Below are positions 1 to 10,358 of a DNA stretch of 64,000 nt, piece by piece. Made by a program: the position numbers and the translations under genes. The notes beneath the pieces were generated by a model. It was not told the origin of the DNA and did not search any database. It worked only from the letters and a program-made list of their open reading frames with translations. This stretch comes from Meandrina meandrites (lineage: Eukaryota > Cnidaria > Anthozoa > Scleractinia > Meandrinidae): positions 8,407,001 through 8,471,000 of the forward strand of contig OY855908.1 of the NCBI GenBank assembly GCA_963693305.1, read 5' to 3'. Every line of letters starts with the position of its first letter. The first letter of the stretch is position 1.

Positions 1-75
1 AAATAATGAAGCCGATGAGAAGAGCAGTGGACAGGAAACCCGAAAGTCGTCGGTTCGAATCCCACCTGAGCCCAT
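1..75 (+). repeat. tRNA-derived fragment (SINE-like scrap)
   Basis: The stretch ends in GGTTCGAATCCCA, a near-perfect RNA polymerase III B box, preceded by a weak A-box-like stretch. No full cloverleaf can be drawn, and the left end is cut by the window. It is probably the remnant of a tRNA-derived repeat rather than a working tRNA. Confidence 0.35.
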
Positions 76-297
76 GAATTTTTTTGGCCAGGATTTTCAG
101 TGAAGCATTGTTTTAATGCAGCATTTTCACAAAAAAAAAACGCTCCAACGGAAGTCCAAATTAAAATTTACCTTAAATAAAAGGTCATTCTGAAGTTAAC
201 TTATTGGAAATAATGTATTCATTATTTATTGTGATTACTTTATATTGAAAGCAGGTTCATAATCCATTCCATATATTCCATTTTTATTTCAACTTTC
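76..297. other. Left-edge flank, no gene
   Basis: No coding potential is visible. The AT-rich text at about 170-290 resembles the 5' flank of the group 4 minus-strand genes (compare 27470-27600 and 55860-55980). This hints that a minus-strand receptor lies just left of the window. Confidence 0.35.
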
Positions 298-620
298 ACG
301 ACTGTGCGATGTCGTCGAAAGTTACTCTATTAATTTATCCAGACCTTGTGACGAGAATTTATCATTTGAACATCTTTAGTTTCTCTATTAGGGGTCTAAA
401 CCCGATCACTTTTTCTGACATTTACTTTCTTGCCAAATTCGAAGCCTCCCTGGCGTTCATCTATGGTAATCTGTACTAATTATTTTTAATACGGTCAAGC
501 AAGCGAAGACAAACTGCATGTAGAATGACGGAAAACATAGAAACAGAATTCCCAAAACGTAATTGAAAAAAGTCTTAAATTACATTCACACAGATGACAA
601 TCAGATCTTATTAGGACTAG

Positions 621-816
621 TATATAAAGTGAATAGAAAAAAATTGATGTTTGTGCTTGTTTTGAGTTCATATATATTTTAATTTTAAAGTTATTAAAAT
701 GACAATTGCTATAGGTGCATGGAAAATTATTTATTTGACCGTGCAGAAAGAAAGATCTTTTATCAGACGTTAATTAAAAACTGAGACTCGAATTCTATTG
801 GAAGCTGCAGATTACA
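621..816 (+). promoter_or_regulatory. Putative promoter of the group 1 gene in unit 1
   Basis: A TATATAAAG box lies at 621-629, about 310 bases before the ATG. A conserved block at 768-816 contains TTAATTAA and an inverted CCAAT box (ATTGG, 797-801). Both elements recur at the same place in the other group 1 units. The promoter role is inferred from conservation and motif shape only. Confidence 0.4.
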
Positions 817-934
817 ATATTTTCGTCCCGTTGTAATAAAAACAGCATCTGCTCTAACAACTACATTTGCAAATACAGTGGGCAGAGCTTCTGATCACAA
901 GCCAAACTCGACTCACTGCCAAAGAACAGAACCT

Positions 935-1813
935 ATGATGTCCAATACAGCTATTATTGTAATTCTTTGTGCTGTTGTACTTGAATCCCTGATCATTATT
1001 GTTGGCAACATTTTCACCATATTCGTATTTTGGAAGCACCGTAACAAACTGAAGCGGACTTCTGTTCTGCTTATAAACTTAGCTGTGGCGGACTTACTTT
1101 TTGGATTGACAGAAGCGATATCAACTGGAACAGACAAACTTCCACGGGAGTTTAACGAACGCACACTCGCCAGCACTGCAAATGAACATATTTATGCCGT
1201 CGTATTTAATGCAATGTTTTCTTTTGCGTCAGTATTATTCCTCGTACTCATTTCTCTGGAACGTGCATATGCTTTGATTTGGCCGCTCCGTCATCGAGTA
1301 GCAAGCACCAAGGGCTACATTTACAGTGTAATAATCGTGTGGCTGGCTGTCATATCTACAGGCGTATTGTCTTCGCTTTCTCTCCATGGCGTCTTCAGTC
1401 ACGTTTACTGGACAGTTTCGAGTTGTATTGTGGTCATTTTATGTTTAATCGTGATCTGCACGTCTTATCTGGCAATCCGTAAAAGACTTAATTACAGAGC
1501 TCCTGTCCTCGACGCGGCTCATAACAGACAAACAGAACCAGAACAGAAGGCAAAACTCTCCAGAACTCTCTTTATTGTGATAGCGGCGTCTCTTGTTTGT
1601 TGGTTTCCGAGTATGTTAGTTTATGGCATTGATATTCTATGCCCCAAATGTGCTAGTTTATTAGTAGTTTCCGTCTTTAATATGCTTCGTTTGGCGAATT
1701 CTCTCATTAATCCAATCATTTACAGTTTTAGAATTCCTATGTTCAGAGAAACGATAAAACGCATTAAGTTGCGAAGGCCGTCAAAACAATATACAGTTAA
1801 CTATAGGCCTTGA
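935..1813 (+). CDS. Group 1 class A GPCR, unit 1
   Basis: Intronless seven-transmembrane receptor of 292 aa, expected at the plasma membrane and to signal through G proteins; ligand unknown. Landmarks: GN25 in TM1, LAVAD53 in TM2, E109-R110-A111 at the DRY position, W136 in TM4, Y178 in TM5, CWFP with W223 and P225 in TM6, Y230 at position 6.55, C236-x-x-C239 in outer loop 3, and N259-P-x-x-Y263 in TM7. There is no cysteine between TM2 and TM3, so the usual TM3-loop 2 disulfide is absent. Position 5.50 is Cys, not Pro. The tail ends SKQYTVNYRP. The start is the ATG pair at 935/938, conserved in all units; the frame is open back to 878 but only from a GTG. The second ATG has the better Kozak context (A at -3). 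The first AATAAA downstream is near 2265. The CxxC pair and TM7 resemble adenosine receptors, but the adenosine-binding Asn6.55 is replaced by Tyr. Confidence 0.92.
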   Translation: MMSNTAIIVILCAVVLESLIIIVGNIFTIFVFWKHRNKLKRTSVLLINLAVADLLFGLTEAISTGTDKLPREFNERTLASTANEHIYAVVFNAMFSFASVLFLVLISLERAYALIWPLRHRVASTKGYIYSVIIVWLAVISTGVLSSLSLHGVFSHVYWTVSSCIVVILCLIVICTSYLAIRKRLNYRAPVLDAAHNRQTEPEQKAKLSRTLFIVIAASLVCWFPSMLVYGIDILCPKCASLLVVSVFNMLRLANSLINPIIYSFRIPMFRETIKRIKLRRPSKQYTVNYRP

Positions 1814-2741
1814 GAATCAAATTACCAGACTTCTAAGACAATCTCCGATTGTTGCCGTACTATACTGTACAGTTTGAAATCGTTATGAATCCTTTCTTTT
1901 TTAGGGCAACTCAGGGTGTGACACAGTGTGTTCCTTCCCACACAAGTTTCTGTTTTTGCGTTTAGGCAATAGTCCAGACTCTCTAGCTGTTGTAGTGAAG
2001 CCTTCCAGGTTTTTGGAAAATTTCTCGTTTCCACTCTGATTACAGTAAAGTAAAGTCTGCTTTGATATTTTGTTAGATTTTATACTGAGAGCATGGCTCA
2101 CTAAGTCGGCGCCTTTTTATGTGGTTTATTGCTATTGCCTCTCTCTGTTACCGGCTTCCTATAGTAGTTACAGCGCTTAATTGTGATTCTTTTCTTTTAC
2201 CTACTTTAATTTAGCGGACAACTTAATTGAAGGTTCACTGTCAAAGTGGGAGTCGCCTTCTTTTAATAAAAGTTACTTTTGCCGATGTTGTGAAAGCGTA
2301 CGCCACTTATTAAGTAACAGACCTTTTTCAGGGCTAACATTACCTGAACGATTATACGGGACAAGCTACTGATAATTAAGTAAAGTGAGTAGGGAAAGTA
2401 AGTAAAATCTTTATTTAAGTGTCAATGAGTTCAATGGCTTAAGTCTGACAGACTAAATCTGCATTTTTGTTAATGGCATATCAGGTGCTATCTTCAGTCT
2501 AGTGATAGGTGAGGTATCACCGTAGATTTATTTTAATTTCCTTTCCTTGTTTTCCTTTAAAAAGATGTTATTAAACGCAATTCGTATGCTAAATACAACA
2601 TTGTTTGTTTTTCTGTAATATATCGTTGTAATATGTCTATATACAAGTTTTTACATTTGAAACCTCACAGCTCTGTGCCGGAAAAATGATCTTATTGATT
2701 GCACAGTTGGCGAAAAATAATTTGTCAAATGTTAATTAAAA
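1814..2741 (+). other. 3' flank of the unit 1 receptor
   Basis: Noncoding flank containing a poly(A)-signal-like AATAAA near 2265. The part around 2050-2110 (aaagtctgctttgatatt) is shared with unit 4 but missing from units 2 and 3. The last part (about 2560-2741) is the 5' flank type seen before group 2 genes, ending in TTAATTAAAAATTGA. Confidence 0.6.
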
Positions 2742-3057
2742 ATTGATTTGGCCGCCCTGCTATTGCATTGAAGGCATTAAGGGCTACGTTTCCAGTACCA
2801 TATTTGTGTGGGTAGCTGGAATATTTGAAGGTGGATTGTCCTTACTTGCTGTAAAGGACATATTAAATTTGGCACAATGGATATTTGCTTTATGCTCCAT
2901 CATCATTTAAGCTTTGAAGCTGATTTGCAAGTCTTATCTGGCAACTCGGACAACTTGCTTAATTGCAGAGTTCCCCCTCTTCTGGCGCGGCTTATAACAA
3001 AGAAATTGTCCACAATCAAAAGCAGCCGGGACAAGAATGGAAAACGAAATTTTATTT
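2742..3057 (+). pseudogene. GPCR relic, end of TM3 to loop 3 (unit 1)
   Basis: Reading across stops, the translation keeps IWPP, a degraded loop 2, then VWVAGIFEGGLSLLAV (TM4) and SYLATR (end of TM5), with an in-frame TAA in TM5. TM1-TM3 are missing: a promoter-type TTAATTAA block is joined directly to the end of TM3. The TM4-TM5 text is closest to group 3. It is the same deletion product as the relics at 6682 and 10359, so the deletion predates the tandem duplication. Confidence 0.8.
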
Positions 3058-3589
3058 ACTCAGCCAAACCTGTTATCCATAGCTTAATGTCCTTGACAAA
3101 AAGTCCGTGGAAATCAAAAGGAAATTCAAGGAAGCCTTCCACTTCCACGTCAGCGTCCAACGTTAACCAGAGACGGGGGCTATGATTTTCCCGCCATTTT
3201 ATCTACTTGTTGTCAGGTGGCTGAACAATTTTGCAACCACGTGACAATGTGGAGCTCACTTCGCTGACGAAGACTGTGTGATGTGGTCGAAAGCTACTAT
3301 TTTAATTTGTTGAGATCTTGTGACAAGAATTTATCATTTGAACATATTTAGTTTCGCTAAAAAGGTCCTAAACCCGATCACTTTTTCTGACGTTTACTTT
3401 CTTGCCAAATTCGTAGCCTCCCTCGCGTTCATCTACGGCATTCTGTACTCATTATTTTACGGTCAAGCAAACGAAGGCAAACTGCATGTAGAATGACGGA
3501 AAACAGAGAGACAGAATTGCCAAAGCGTAATTGAAAAAAAGTCTTAAGTTGCATTCACACAGATGACAATCAGATCTTATTAGGACTAG

Positions 3590-3810
3590 CATATAAAGTG
3601 AATAGAAAAAGTGTGATGTTTGTGCTTGTTTTGTGTTCATATATATATTTTAATTTTAAAGTTATTAACCCTGGGAACGAGGTTGATTAAAATGACAATT
3701 GCAATAGCTGCATGGAAAATGATTTATTTGACCGCGCAGTAAGAACAAATGTTTTGTCCAGACGTTAATTAAAAATTGAGACTCGAATTCTATTGGAAGC
3801 TGCAGATTAC
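3590..3810 (+). promoter_or_regulatory. Putative promoter of the group 1 gene in unit 2
   Basis: The TATA-like box is weakened to CATATAAAG (3590-3598). The TTAATTAA block and ATTGG (3792-3796) are kept. A short private insertion separates the two elements. Confidence 0.35.
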
Positions 3811-3929
3811 AATTTTTTCGTCCTGTTGTAATAAAAACAGCATCTGCTCTAACAACTACATTTGCAAATACAGCGGGCCGAGCTTCTGATCACAAGCCAA
3901 ACTCCACTCACTGCCAAAGAACAGAACCT

Positions 3930-4808
3930 ATGATGTCCAATACAGCTATTATTGTAATTTTTTGTGCTGCTCTACTTGAATCCTTGATCATTATTGTTGG
4001 CAACATTTTCACCATATTCGTATTTTGGAAGCACCGTAACAGACTGAAGCGGACTTCTCTTCTGCTTATAAACTTAGCCGTTGCGGACTTACTTGTTGGA
4101 TTGACAGAACTGATATCAACCGGAACATTCAAACTTCCACGGGAGCTTGACGAACGCTCATTCGTCGACACTGCAATTAATGAAGATATTTCCATAGTAT
4201 TTAATGCAATGTTTTCTTTTGCGTCAGTATTTTTCCTCGTACTCATTTCTCTGGAACGTGCTTATGCTTTGATTTGGCCGCTCCGTCATCGAGTAACAAG
4301 CATCAATGGTTACATTTACAGTGTAATAATCGTGTGGCTGGCTGCCATATCTACAGGCGTATTGTCTTTGCTTTCTGTTCATGGCTTCTTCAGTCACGTT
4401 TACTGGATAGTTTCGGGTTGTGTTGTGGTCATTTTATGTTTAATCGTGATCTGCATGTCTTATCTGGCAATCCGTACAAGACTTAATTACAGAGCACCTG
4501 CCCTCGACGCGGCTCATAACAGACAAACAGAACCAGAACAGAAGGCAAAACTCTCCAGAACTCTATTTATTGTGATAGCGGCGTCTTTTGTTTGTTGGTT
4601 TCCGAGTATGTTAATTTCTATCATTCATATTGTGTGCAACGAATGTGCTAGTTTAATAGTAGTTTACGTGTTTAACATGTTTCGTTTGGCAAATTCTTTC
4701 ATTAATCCAATCATTTACAGTTTTAGAATTCCTATGTTCAGAGAAACAATAAAATGCATTAAGTTGCGAAGGCCGTCAAAACAATATACAGTTAACTATA
4801 GGCCTTGA
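3930..4808 (+). CDS. Group 1 class A GPCR, unit 2
   Basis: Intact 292-aa single-exon receptor, aligned without gaps to the unit 1 protein: N25, D53, E109-R110-A111, W136, Y178, W223-P225, C236-x-x-C239 and N259-P-I-I-Y263. It differs on the ligand side: position 6.55 is Ser230 instead of Tyr, the outer loop 3 cysteines read CNEC, and outer loop 1 reads RELDERSFVDTAINED. Arg276 near the end of TM7/helix 8 is Cys (IKCIKL). The start is the ATG pair at 3930/3933. The protein from TM5 to the stop is identical to the conceptual product of the broken unit 3 copy. The nearest downstream poly(A)-signal-like AATAAA is near 5212. Confidence 0.92.
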   Translation: MMSNTAIIVIFCAALLESLIIIVGNIFTIFVFWKHRNRLKRTSLLLINLAVADLLVGLTELISTGTFKLPRELDERSFVDTAINEDISIVFNAMFSFASVFFLVLISLERAYALIWPLRHRVTSINGYIYSVIIVWLAAISTGVLSLLSVHGFFSHVYWIVSGCVVVILCLIVICMSYLAIRTRLNYRAPALDAAHNRQTEPEQKAKLSRTLFIVIAASFVCWFPSMLISIIHIVCNECASLIVVYVFNMFRLANSFINPIIYSFRIPMFRETIKCIKLRRPSKQYTVNYRP

Positions 4809-6186
4809 GAATCAAATTACCAGACTTCTAAGACTATCTCCGATTGTTGACGTACTATACCGTACAGTTTGAAATCGTTATGAATCCTTTCTCTTTTAGG
4901 GCAACTCAGGGTGTGACACAGTGTCTTCCTTTACACACGAGTTTTTGTTTCTGCGCTCAGCCACTAGTCCAGACTCTCTAGCTGTTGTAGTGTGCCCTTC
5001 CAGTTTTTTGGAAAATTTCTCGTTTCCACTTTGATTACAGTAAAGTAAAATCGCCTTTTTATGTGGTTTATTGCTATTGCCTCTCTCTGTTACCGGCTTC
5101 CTACAGTAGTTACATCACATTGTGATTCTTTTCTTTTACCTACTTTAGCGGACAACTTTATGATATTAATTAATTGAAGGCTCACTGTCAAATTGGGAGT
5201 CGCTCTCTTCTAATAAAAAACGTACGCCACTAATAAACTAACAAGACCACCATTACCTGAACGATTTTACGGGACAAACTACTTATAATCAAGTAAGTAA
5301 AGTGAGTAGCGAAAGTAAGTAAAATCTTTATTGAAGTGTCAATGGCTTAAGTCTGACAGATTAAACCTGCTTTTTATAACGGCATATCTGAACGTGGTCT
5401 CTTTCATTGACTTTACATCCAGTGCTATCTTCACTCTAGTGACAGGTGAAGTATCACCGTAGATTTATTTTAATTTCCTTGTTTTCCAAGCAACGGCAGT
5501 CACGACAGCAACAATATTAACATGCTTTTGGTTTTGATCAACCTATACTGCAATCTTATGAGACTTTTCAGCCATTTTTCATACATGTATATACTGTTAA
5601 CAGTTTTCATGCTAGAAAAGTAAAAAACTGATTATTGAAAACGTGTATTCACCCATGTCATTCTATATTTTGGAAAATAAATTTGCATTGACCCTCCAGG
5701 GACAGTTGCAAAGAGACATTACAATGTCGGTATTATTTCAAAGAACCTTCAGAACCTTCATTTTAGCAACAACAACGTCCTTTATTTAAACACGATAAAG
5801 GTTGTTAAAGTGCTGTAGAAGGAGTCGTTCAAAATTATTACACTTCGTGTCAAGGGTTACAGGGAAAGTGAGTGACTGTCGGTATACCGAATAAAATTTG
5901 GAATATAAATAAAATAAATAAAAATCTATAAATGTAATCTATACAACTGACAAATTACACTGTTAATAATTTAATGTCATCAACAGCTCCTATTTTGCAC
6001 GTATACGTACAGTTTGTTTGAAGGTAAAGTAATAATCAATAGTTTCTCAGTTGAAGTGGAGCCCGAGACTACACATTATTTACAGCAATTGCGAACGTGG
6101 TCAATTATGGCTTCTTCTACAGCGCTTCACACTTGAGAAAAATTCCTTTAAAAAGATGACATGTTATTAAACGCAATTCATATGCT
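4809..6186 (+). other. 3' flank of the unit 2 receptor, no gene
   Basis: Noncoding. It contains AATAAA near 5212 and closely matches 8492-9881 in unit 3, including ataaataaaataaataaaaatct near 5910. No reading frame with recognisable content was seen. Confidence 0.6.
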
Positions 6187-6197
6187 AAATACAACAT

Positions 6198-6271
6198 TGA
6201 AGGTGATATGTGATCTTCGCAGTGAATTTCCAATTTAAGCAATTGGAATAAAGAAGCCTGAAAAAAAATCA

Positions 6272-6305
<34 letters not shown>

Positions 6306-6530
6306 GATACCGGTGCGATGCTCTACCAACTGAGCTATGAAGCCACACATTGGGAGCGAGGTCAATTGTGAGTTCATATTTTCTCGTGAAAGGAGTGAAA
6401 TGACGTAATGTATATGAAATGATTCATATATGAATCCAATTGCTTAAATTGGAAATTCACTGCGAAGATCACATATCACCTTCATATATATCCGCAGTTC
6501 ATATATGAATCATTTCATATACATTACATC
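6198..6530 (-). mobile_element. Foldback/MITE-like element carrying a tRNA-like gene (unit 2)
   Basis: A 49-base arm at 6198-6246 is the reverse complement of 6436-6484. A second inverted pair (about 30 bases each, near 6405-6434 and 6498-6527) lies at the right side. The element is flanked by AAATACAACAT at 6187-6197 and again from 6531, a target duplication of about 11-12 bases. The uninterrupted site AAATACAACATTG is present in unit 1 (about 2591), and a variant of it in unit 4 (about 13817). The interior holds a minus-strand tRNA-like sequence. This kind of tRNA-in-foldback repeat is, to my recollection, common in anthozoan genomes. Confidence 0.8.
6273..6344 (-). tRNA. tRNA-like sequence inside a repeat (possible tRNA-Thr, GGT)
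   Basis: The minus strand folds as a 72-nt cloverleaf: acceptor GGCTTCA/TGAAGCC, D arm GCTC/GAGC, T arm ACGGG/CCCGT with TTCGAAT. The A box (TAGCTCAGTTGG) and B box (GGTTCGAATCC) are intact, and a run of eight T follows soon after the 3' end, as a polymerase III terminator would. The anticodon loop reads CCGGTAT. Position 33 is therefore C rather than the near-universal U, and the anticodon stem has an A-C mismatch. It is more likely a repeat-borne tRNA relic than a translating tRNA. The unit 3 copy has lost the anticodon. Confidence 0.5.
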
Positions 6531-6681
6531 AAATACAACATTGTTTGTTTTTCTGTAATTTATCTTTGTAATATGTCTATATACAAGTTTTAACATTTGA
6601 AACCTCACAGCTCTTTGCCGGAAAAGTGATCTTATTGATCGCACAGTTGGCGAAAAATAATTTGTCAAATGTTAATTAAAA

Positions 6682-6995
6682 ATTGATTTGGCCGCCCCGC
6701 GCGCCATCGCATTGAAGGCATTAAGGGCTACGTTGTCAGTGTCATATTTGTGTGGGTAGCTGGAATATTTCAAGGTGGACTGTCCTTACTAGCTGTATAC
6801 GACGTATTAAATTTGGCGCAATGGATATTTGCTTCATGCTCCATCATCATTTCAGCTTTGACACTGAGTTGCAAGTTTTATCTGGCAACTCAGCCAAAGG
6901 TTAATTGCAGAGTTCCCCCTCTTCTGGCGCGGCTTATAACAAAGAAATTGTCCACAATCAAAAGCAGCCGGGACAAGAATGGAAAACGAAATTGA
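6682..6995 (+). pseudogene. GPCR relic, end of TM3 to loop 3 (unit 2)
   Basis: Same deletion product as 2742-3057, but the TM4-TM5 stretch is open without stops (VWVAGIFQGGLSLLAVYDVL). It ends at the unit 2/unit 3 junction, where about 240 bases found after the unit 1 relic are missing. Confidence 0.75.
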
Positions 6996-7288
6996 AACTA
7001 TTTTAATTTGTTGAGATCTTGTGACAAGAATTTATCATTTGAACATATTTAGTTTCGCTAAAAGGGTCCTAAACCCGATCACTTTTTCTGACGTTTACTT
7101 TCTTGCCAAATTCGTAGCCTCCCTCGCGTTCATCTACGGCATTCTGTACTCATTATTTTACGGTCAAGCAAGCGAAGGCAAACTGCAGTAGAATGACGGA
7201 AAACAGAGAGACAAAATTCCCAAAACGAAATTGAAAAAAGTCTTAAATTACATTCACACAGATGACAATCAGATCTTATTAGGACTAG

Positions 7289-7488
7289 TATATAAAGTGA
7301 ATAGAAAAAATGTGATGTTTGTGCTTGTTTTGTTTTCATATATATATTTTAATTTTAAAGTTATTAAAATGACAATTGCAATAGCTGCATGGAAAATGAT
7401 TTATTTGACCGCGCAGTAAGAACAAATCTTTTGTCCAGACGTTAATTAAAAATTGAGACTCGAATTCTATTGGAAGCTGCAGATTACA
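7289..7488 (+). promoter_or_regulatory. Putative promoter of the group 1 copy in unit 3
   Basis: TATATAAAG (7289-7297) and the TTAATTAA block with ATTGG (7469-7473) are both intact, although the receptor itself is broken. Confidence 0.35.
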
Positions 7489-7610
7489 ATTTTTTCGTCC
7501 TGTTGTTAGTAATAAAAACAGCATCTGCTGTAACAACTACATTTGCAAATACAGCGGGCCGAGCTTCTGATCACAAGCCAAACTCCACTCACTGCAAAAG
7601 AACAGAACCT

Positions 7611-8491
7611 ATGATGTCCAATACAGCTATTATTGTAATTTTTTGTGCTACTCTTTTTGAGTCCTTTTTCATTATTGTTGGCAACATTTTCACCATATTC
7701 GTATTTTGGAAGCACCGTAACAGACTGAAGCGGACTTCTCTTCTGCTTATAAACTTAGCCGTTGCGGACTTACTTGTTGGATTGACAGAACCGATATCAA
7801 CCGGAACATTCAAACTTCCACGGGAGCTTGACGAACGCTCATTCGTCGACACTGCAATTAATGAAGATATTTCCATAGTATTTAATGCAATGTTTTCTTT
7901 TGCGTCAGTATTTTTCCTCGTACTCATTTCTCTGGAACGTGCTTATGCTTTGATTTGGCCGCTCCGTCATCGAGTAACAAGCATCAATGGTTACATTTAC
8001 AGTGTAATAATCGTGTGGCTGGCTGCCATATCTACAGGCGTAAATTGTCTTTGCTTTCTGTTCATGGCTTCTTCAGTCACGTTTACTGGATAGTTTCGGG
8101 TTGTGTTGTGGTCATTTTATGTTTAATCGTGATCTGCATGTCTTATCTGGCAATCCGTACAAGACTTAATTACAGAGCACCTGCCCTCGACGCGGCTCAT
8201 AACAGACAAACAGAACCAGAACAGAAGGCAAAACTCTCCAGAACTCTATTTATTGTGATAGCGGCGTCATTTGTTTGTTGGTTTCCGAGTATGTTAATTT
8301 CTATCATTCATATTGTGTGCAACGAATGTGCTAGTTTAATAGTAGTTTACGTGTTTAATATGTTTCGTTTGGCAAATTCTTTCATTAATCCAATCATTTA
8401 CAGTTTTAGAATTCCTATGTTCAGAGAAACAATAAAATGCATTAAGTTGCGAAGGCCGTCAAAACAATATACAGTTAACTATAGGCCTTGA
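7611..8491 (+). pseudogene. Group 1 GPCR with a single 2-base frameshift, unit 3
   Basis: The receptor is complete at DNA level, from the ATG pair at 7611 to the tail SKQYTVNYRP. Two extra A bases near 8042-8044 (GTAAATTG where unit 2 has GTATTG) shift the frame at the start of outer loop 2 and lead to a stop at 8091-8093. Downstream the correct frame is open again to 8491, and its product matches unit 2. No other lesion is visible. This is either a very young pseudogene or a sequencing/assembly error. The long upstream open frame (back to 7470) begins with TTG and is not taken as coding. Confidence 0.85.
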
Positions 8492-9881
8492 GAATCAAAT
8501 TACCAGACTTCTAAGACTATCTCCGATTGTTGACGTACTATACCGTACAGTTTGAAATCGTTATGAATCCTTTCTCTTTTAGGGCAACTCAGGGTGTGAC
8601 ACAGTGTCTTCCTTCACACACGAGTTTTTGTTTCTGCGCTCAGCCACTAGTTCAGACTCTCTAGCTGTTGTAGTGTGCCCTTCCAGTTTCTTGGAAAATT
8701 TCTCGTTTCCACTTTGATTACAGTAAAGTAAAGTCGCCTTTTTATGTGGTTTATTGCTATTGCCTCTCTCTGTTACCGGCTTCCTACAGTAGTTACATCA
8801 CATTGTGATTCTTTTCTTTTACCTACTTTAGCGGACAACTTTATGATATTAATTAATTGAGGGCTCACTGTCAAATTGGGAGTCGCTCTCTTCTAATAAA
8901 AAACGTACGCCACTAATAAACTAACAAGACTAACATTACCTGAACGATTTTATGGGACAAACTACTTATAATCAAGTAAGTAAAGTGAGTAGCGAAAGTA
9001 AGTAAAATGTTTATTGAAGTGTCAATGGCTTAAGTCTGACAGATTAAACCTGCTTTTTATAACGGCATATCTGAACGTGGTCTCTTTCATTCACTTTACA
9101 TCCAGTGCTATCTTCAGTCTAGTGACAGGTGAGGTATCACCGTAGATTTATTTTAATTTCCTTGTTTTCCAAGCAACGGCAGTCATGACAGCAACAATAT
9201 TAACATGCTTTTGGTTTTGATCAACTTATACTGTAATCTTATGAGACTTTTCAGCCATTTTTCATACATGTATGTATACTGTTAACAGTTTTTATGCTAG
9301 AAAAGTAAAAAACTGATTATTGAAAACTTGTATTCACCCATGTCATTCTATATTTTGGAAAATAAATTTGCATTGACCCTCCAGGGACAGTTGCAAAGAG
9401 AAATTACAATGTCAGTATTATTTCAAAGAACCTTCAGAACCTTCATTTTAGCAACAACAACGTCCTTTATTTAAACACGATAAAGGTTGTTTAAGTGCTG
9501 TAGAAGGAGTCGTTCAAAATTATTACACTTCGTGTCAAGGGTTACAGGGAAAGTGAGTGACTGTCGGTATACCGAATAAAATTTGGAATATAAATAAAAT
9601 AAATAAAAATCTGTAAATGTAATCTATACAACTGACAAATTACGCTGTTAATAATTTAATGTCATCAACAGCTCCTATTTTGCACGTATACGTACAGTTT
9701 GTTTGAAGGTAAAGTAATAATCAATAGTTTCTCAGTTGAAGTGGAGCCCGAGACTACACATTATTTACAGCAATTGCGAACGTGGTCAATTATGGCTTCT
9801 TCTACAGCGCTTCACACTTGAGAAAAATTCCTTTAAAAAGATGACATGTTATTAAACGCAATTCATATGCTAAATACAACA
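8492..9881 (+). other. 3' flank of the unit 3 receptor, no gene
   Basis: Noncoding and nearly identical to 4809-6186 of unit 2. Nothing else was seen. Confidence 0.6.
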
Positions 9882-9892
9882 TTGAAGGTGAT

Positions 9893-9955
9893 ATGTGATC
9901 TTCGCAGTGAATTTCCAATTTAAGCAATTGGAATAAAGAAGCCTGAAAAAAATCA

Positions 9956-9988
<33 letters not shown>

Positions 9989-10206
9989 GTGCGATGCTCT
10001 ACCAACTGAGCTATGAAGCCACACATTGGGAGCGAGGTCAATTGTGAGTTCATATTTTCTCGTGAAAGGAGTGAAATGACGTAATGTATATGAAATGATT
10101 CATATATGAATCAAATTGCTTAAATTGGAAATTCACTGCGAAGATCACATATCACCTTCATATATATCCGCAGTTCATATATGAATCATTTCATATACAT
10201 TACATC
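9893..10206 (-). mobile_element. Foldback/MITE-like element, unit 3 copy
   Basis: Second copy of the element at 6198-6530, at the same position relative to the receptor and with the same flanking AAATACAAC repeat. It was therefore inherited by duplication and not newly inserted. Confidence 0.75.
9957..10020 (-). pseudogene. tRNA-like relic lacking its anticodon
   Basis: Matches the tRNA-like sequence at 6273-6344 except for an 8-base deletion (gcgatacc on the plus strand), which removes most of the anticodon loop. The acceptor, D and T arms and both internal promoter boxes remain. It cannot act in translation. Confidence 0.7.
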
Positions 10207-10358
10207 AAATACAACATTGTTTGTTTTTCTGTAATTTATCTTTGTAATATGTCTATATACAAGTTTTAACATTTGAAACCTCACAGCTCTTTGTCGGAAA
10301 AGTGATCTTATTGATCGCACAGTTGGCGAAAAATAATTTGTCAAATGTTAATTAAAAA

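Larger units (their letters stand above)
298..3295 (+). repeat. Tandem receptor unit 1
   Basis: This is the first of four tandem blocks, each holding 5' flank, one group 1 receptor and 3' flank; units 1-3 also end in a receptor relic. The block starts with a gacgag/gacaag-aatttatc stretch that recurs near 3320, 7020 and 10895. It lacks the foldback insertion found in units 2 and 3 and keeps the empty site at about 2591-2602. Confidence 0.8.
3296..6998 (+). repeat. Tandem receptor unit 2
   Basis: The block repeats unit 1 with an intact receptor, a foldback insertion (6198-6530) and a TM4-5 relic. A private insertion of about 23 bases (ccctgggaacgaggttg core) lies at 3667-3690 between the TATA-like box and the gene. 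The start-to-start spacing of receptors is 2995 bases to unit 1 and 3681 to unit 3. Confidence 0.8.

Noticed and set aside
878..934. Start of the unit 1 receptor at 878
   Set aside because: The codon is GTG. The ATG pair at 935/938 is the conserved start.
6117..6377. 86-codon minus-strand frame reading IAQLVEHRTGIAEVTGSNP
   Set aside because: This is the translation of the tRNA-like sequence, a well-known source of false proteins.
7470..7610. N-terminal extension with signal-peptide-like text in front of the unit 3 and unit 4 receptors (also 11343-11483)
   Set aside because: It begins with TTG, is interrupted by a stop in units 1 and 2, and the conserved ATG pair downstream matches all relatives. 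It is 5' leader that happens to be open.
7589..7927. Antisense frames of about 110 codons conserved opposite TM1-outer loop 1 in many copies
   Set aside because: They mirror the conserved sense codons of the receptor and vary in start and end between copies. There is no independent evidence of coding.
7955..8042. Alternative-frame stretches beginning MAAPSSSNKHQ, present in nearly every receptor
   Set aside because: Shadow frame of the conserved IWPLRHR segment.
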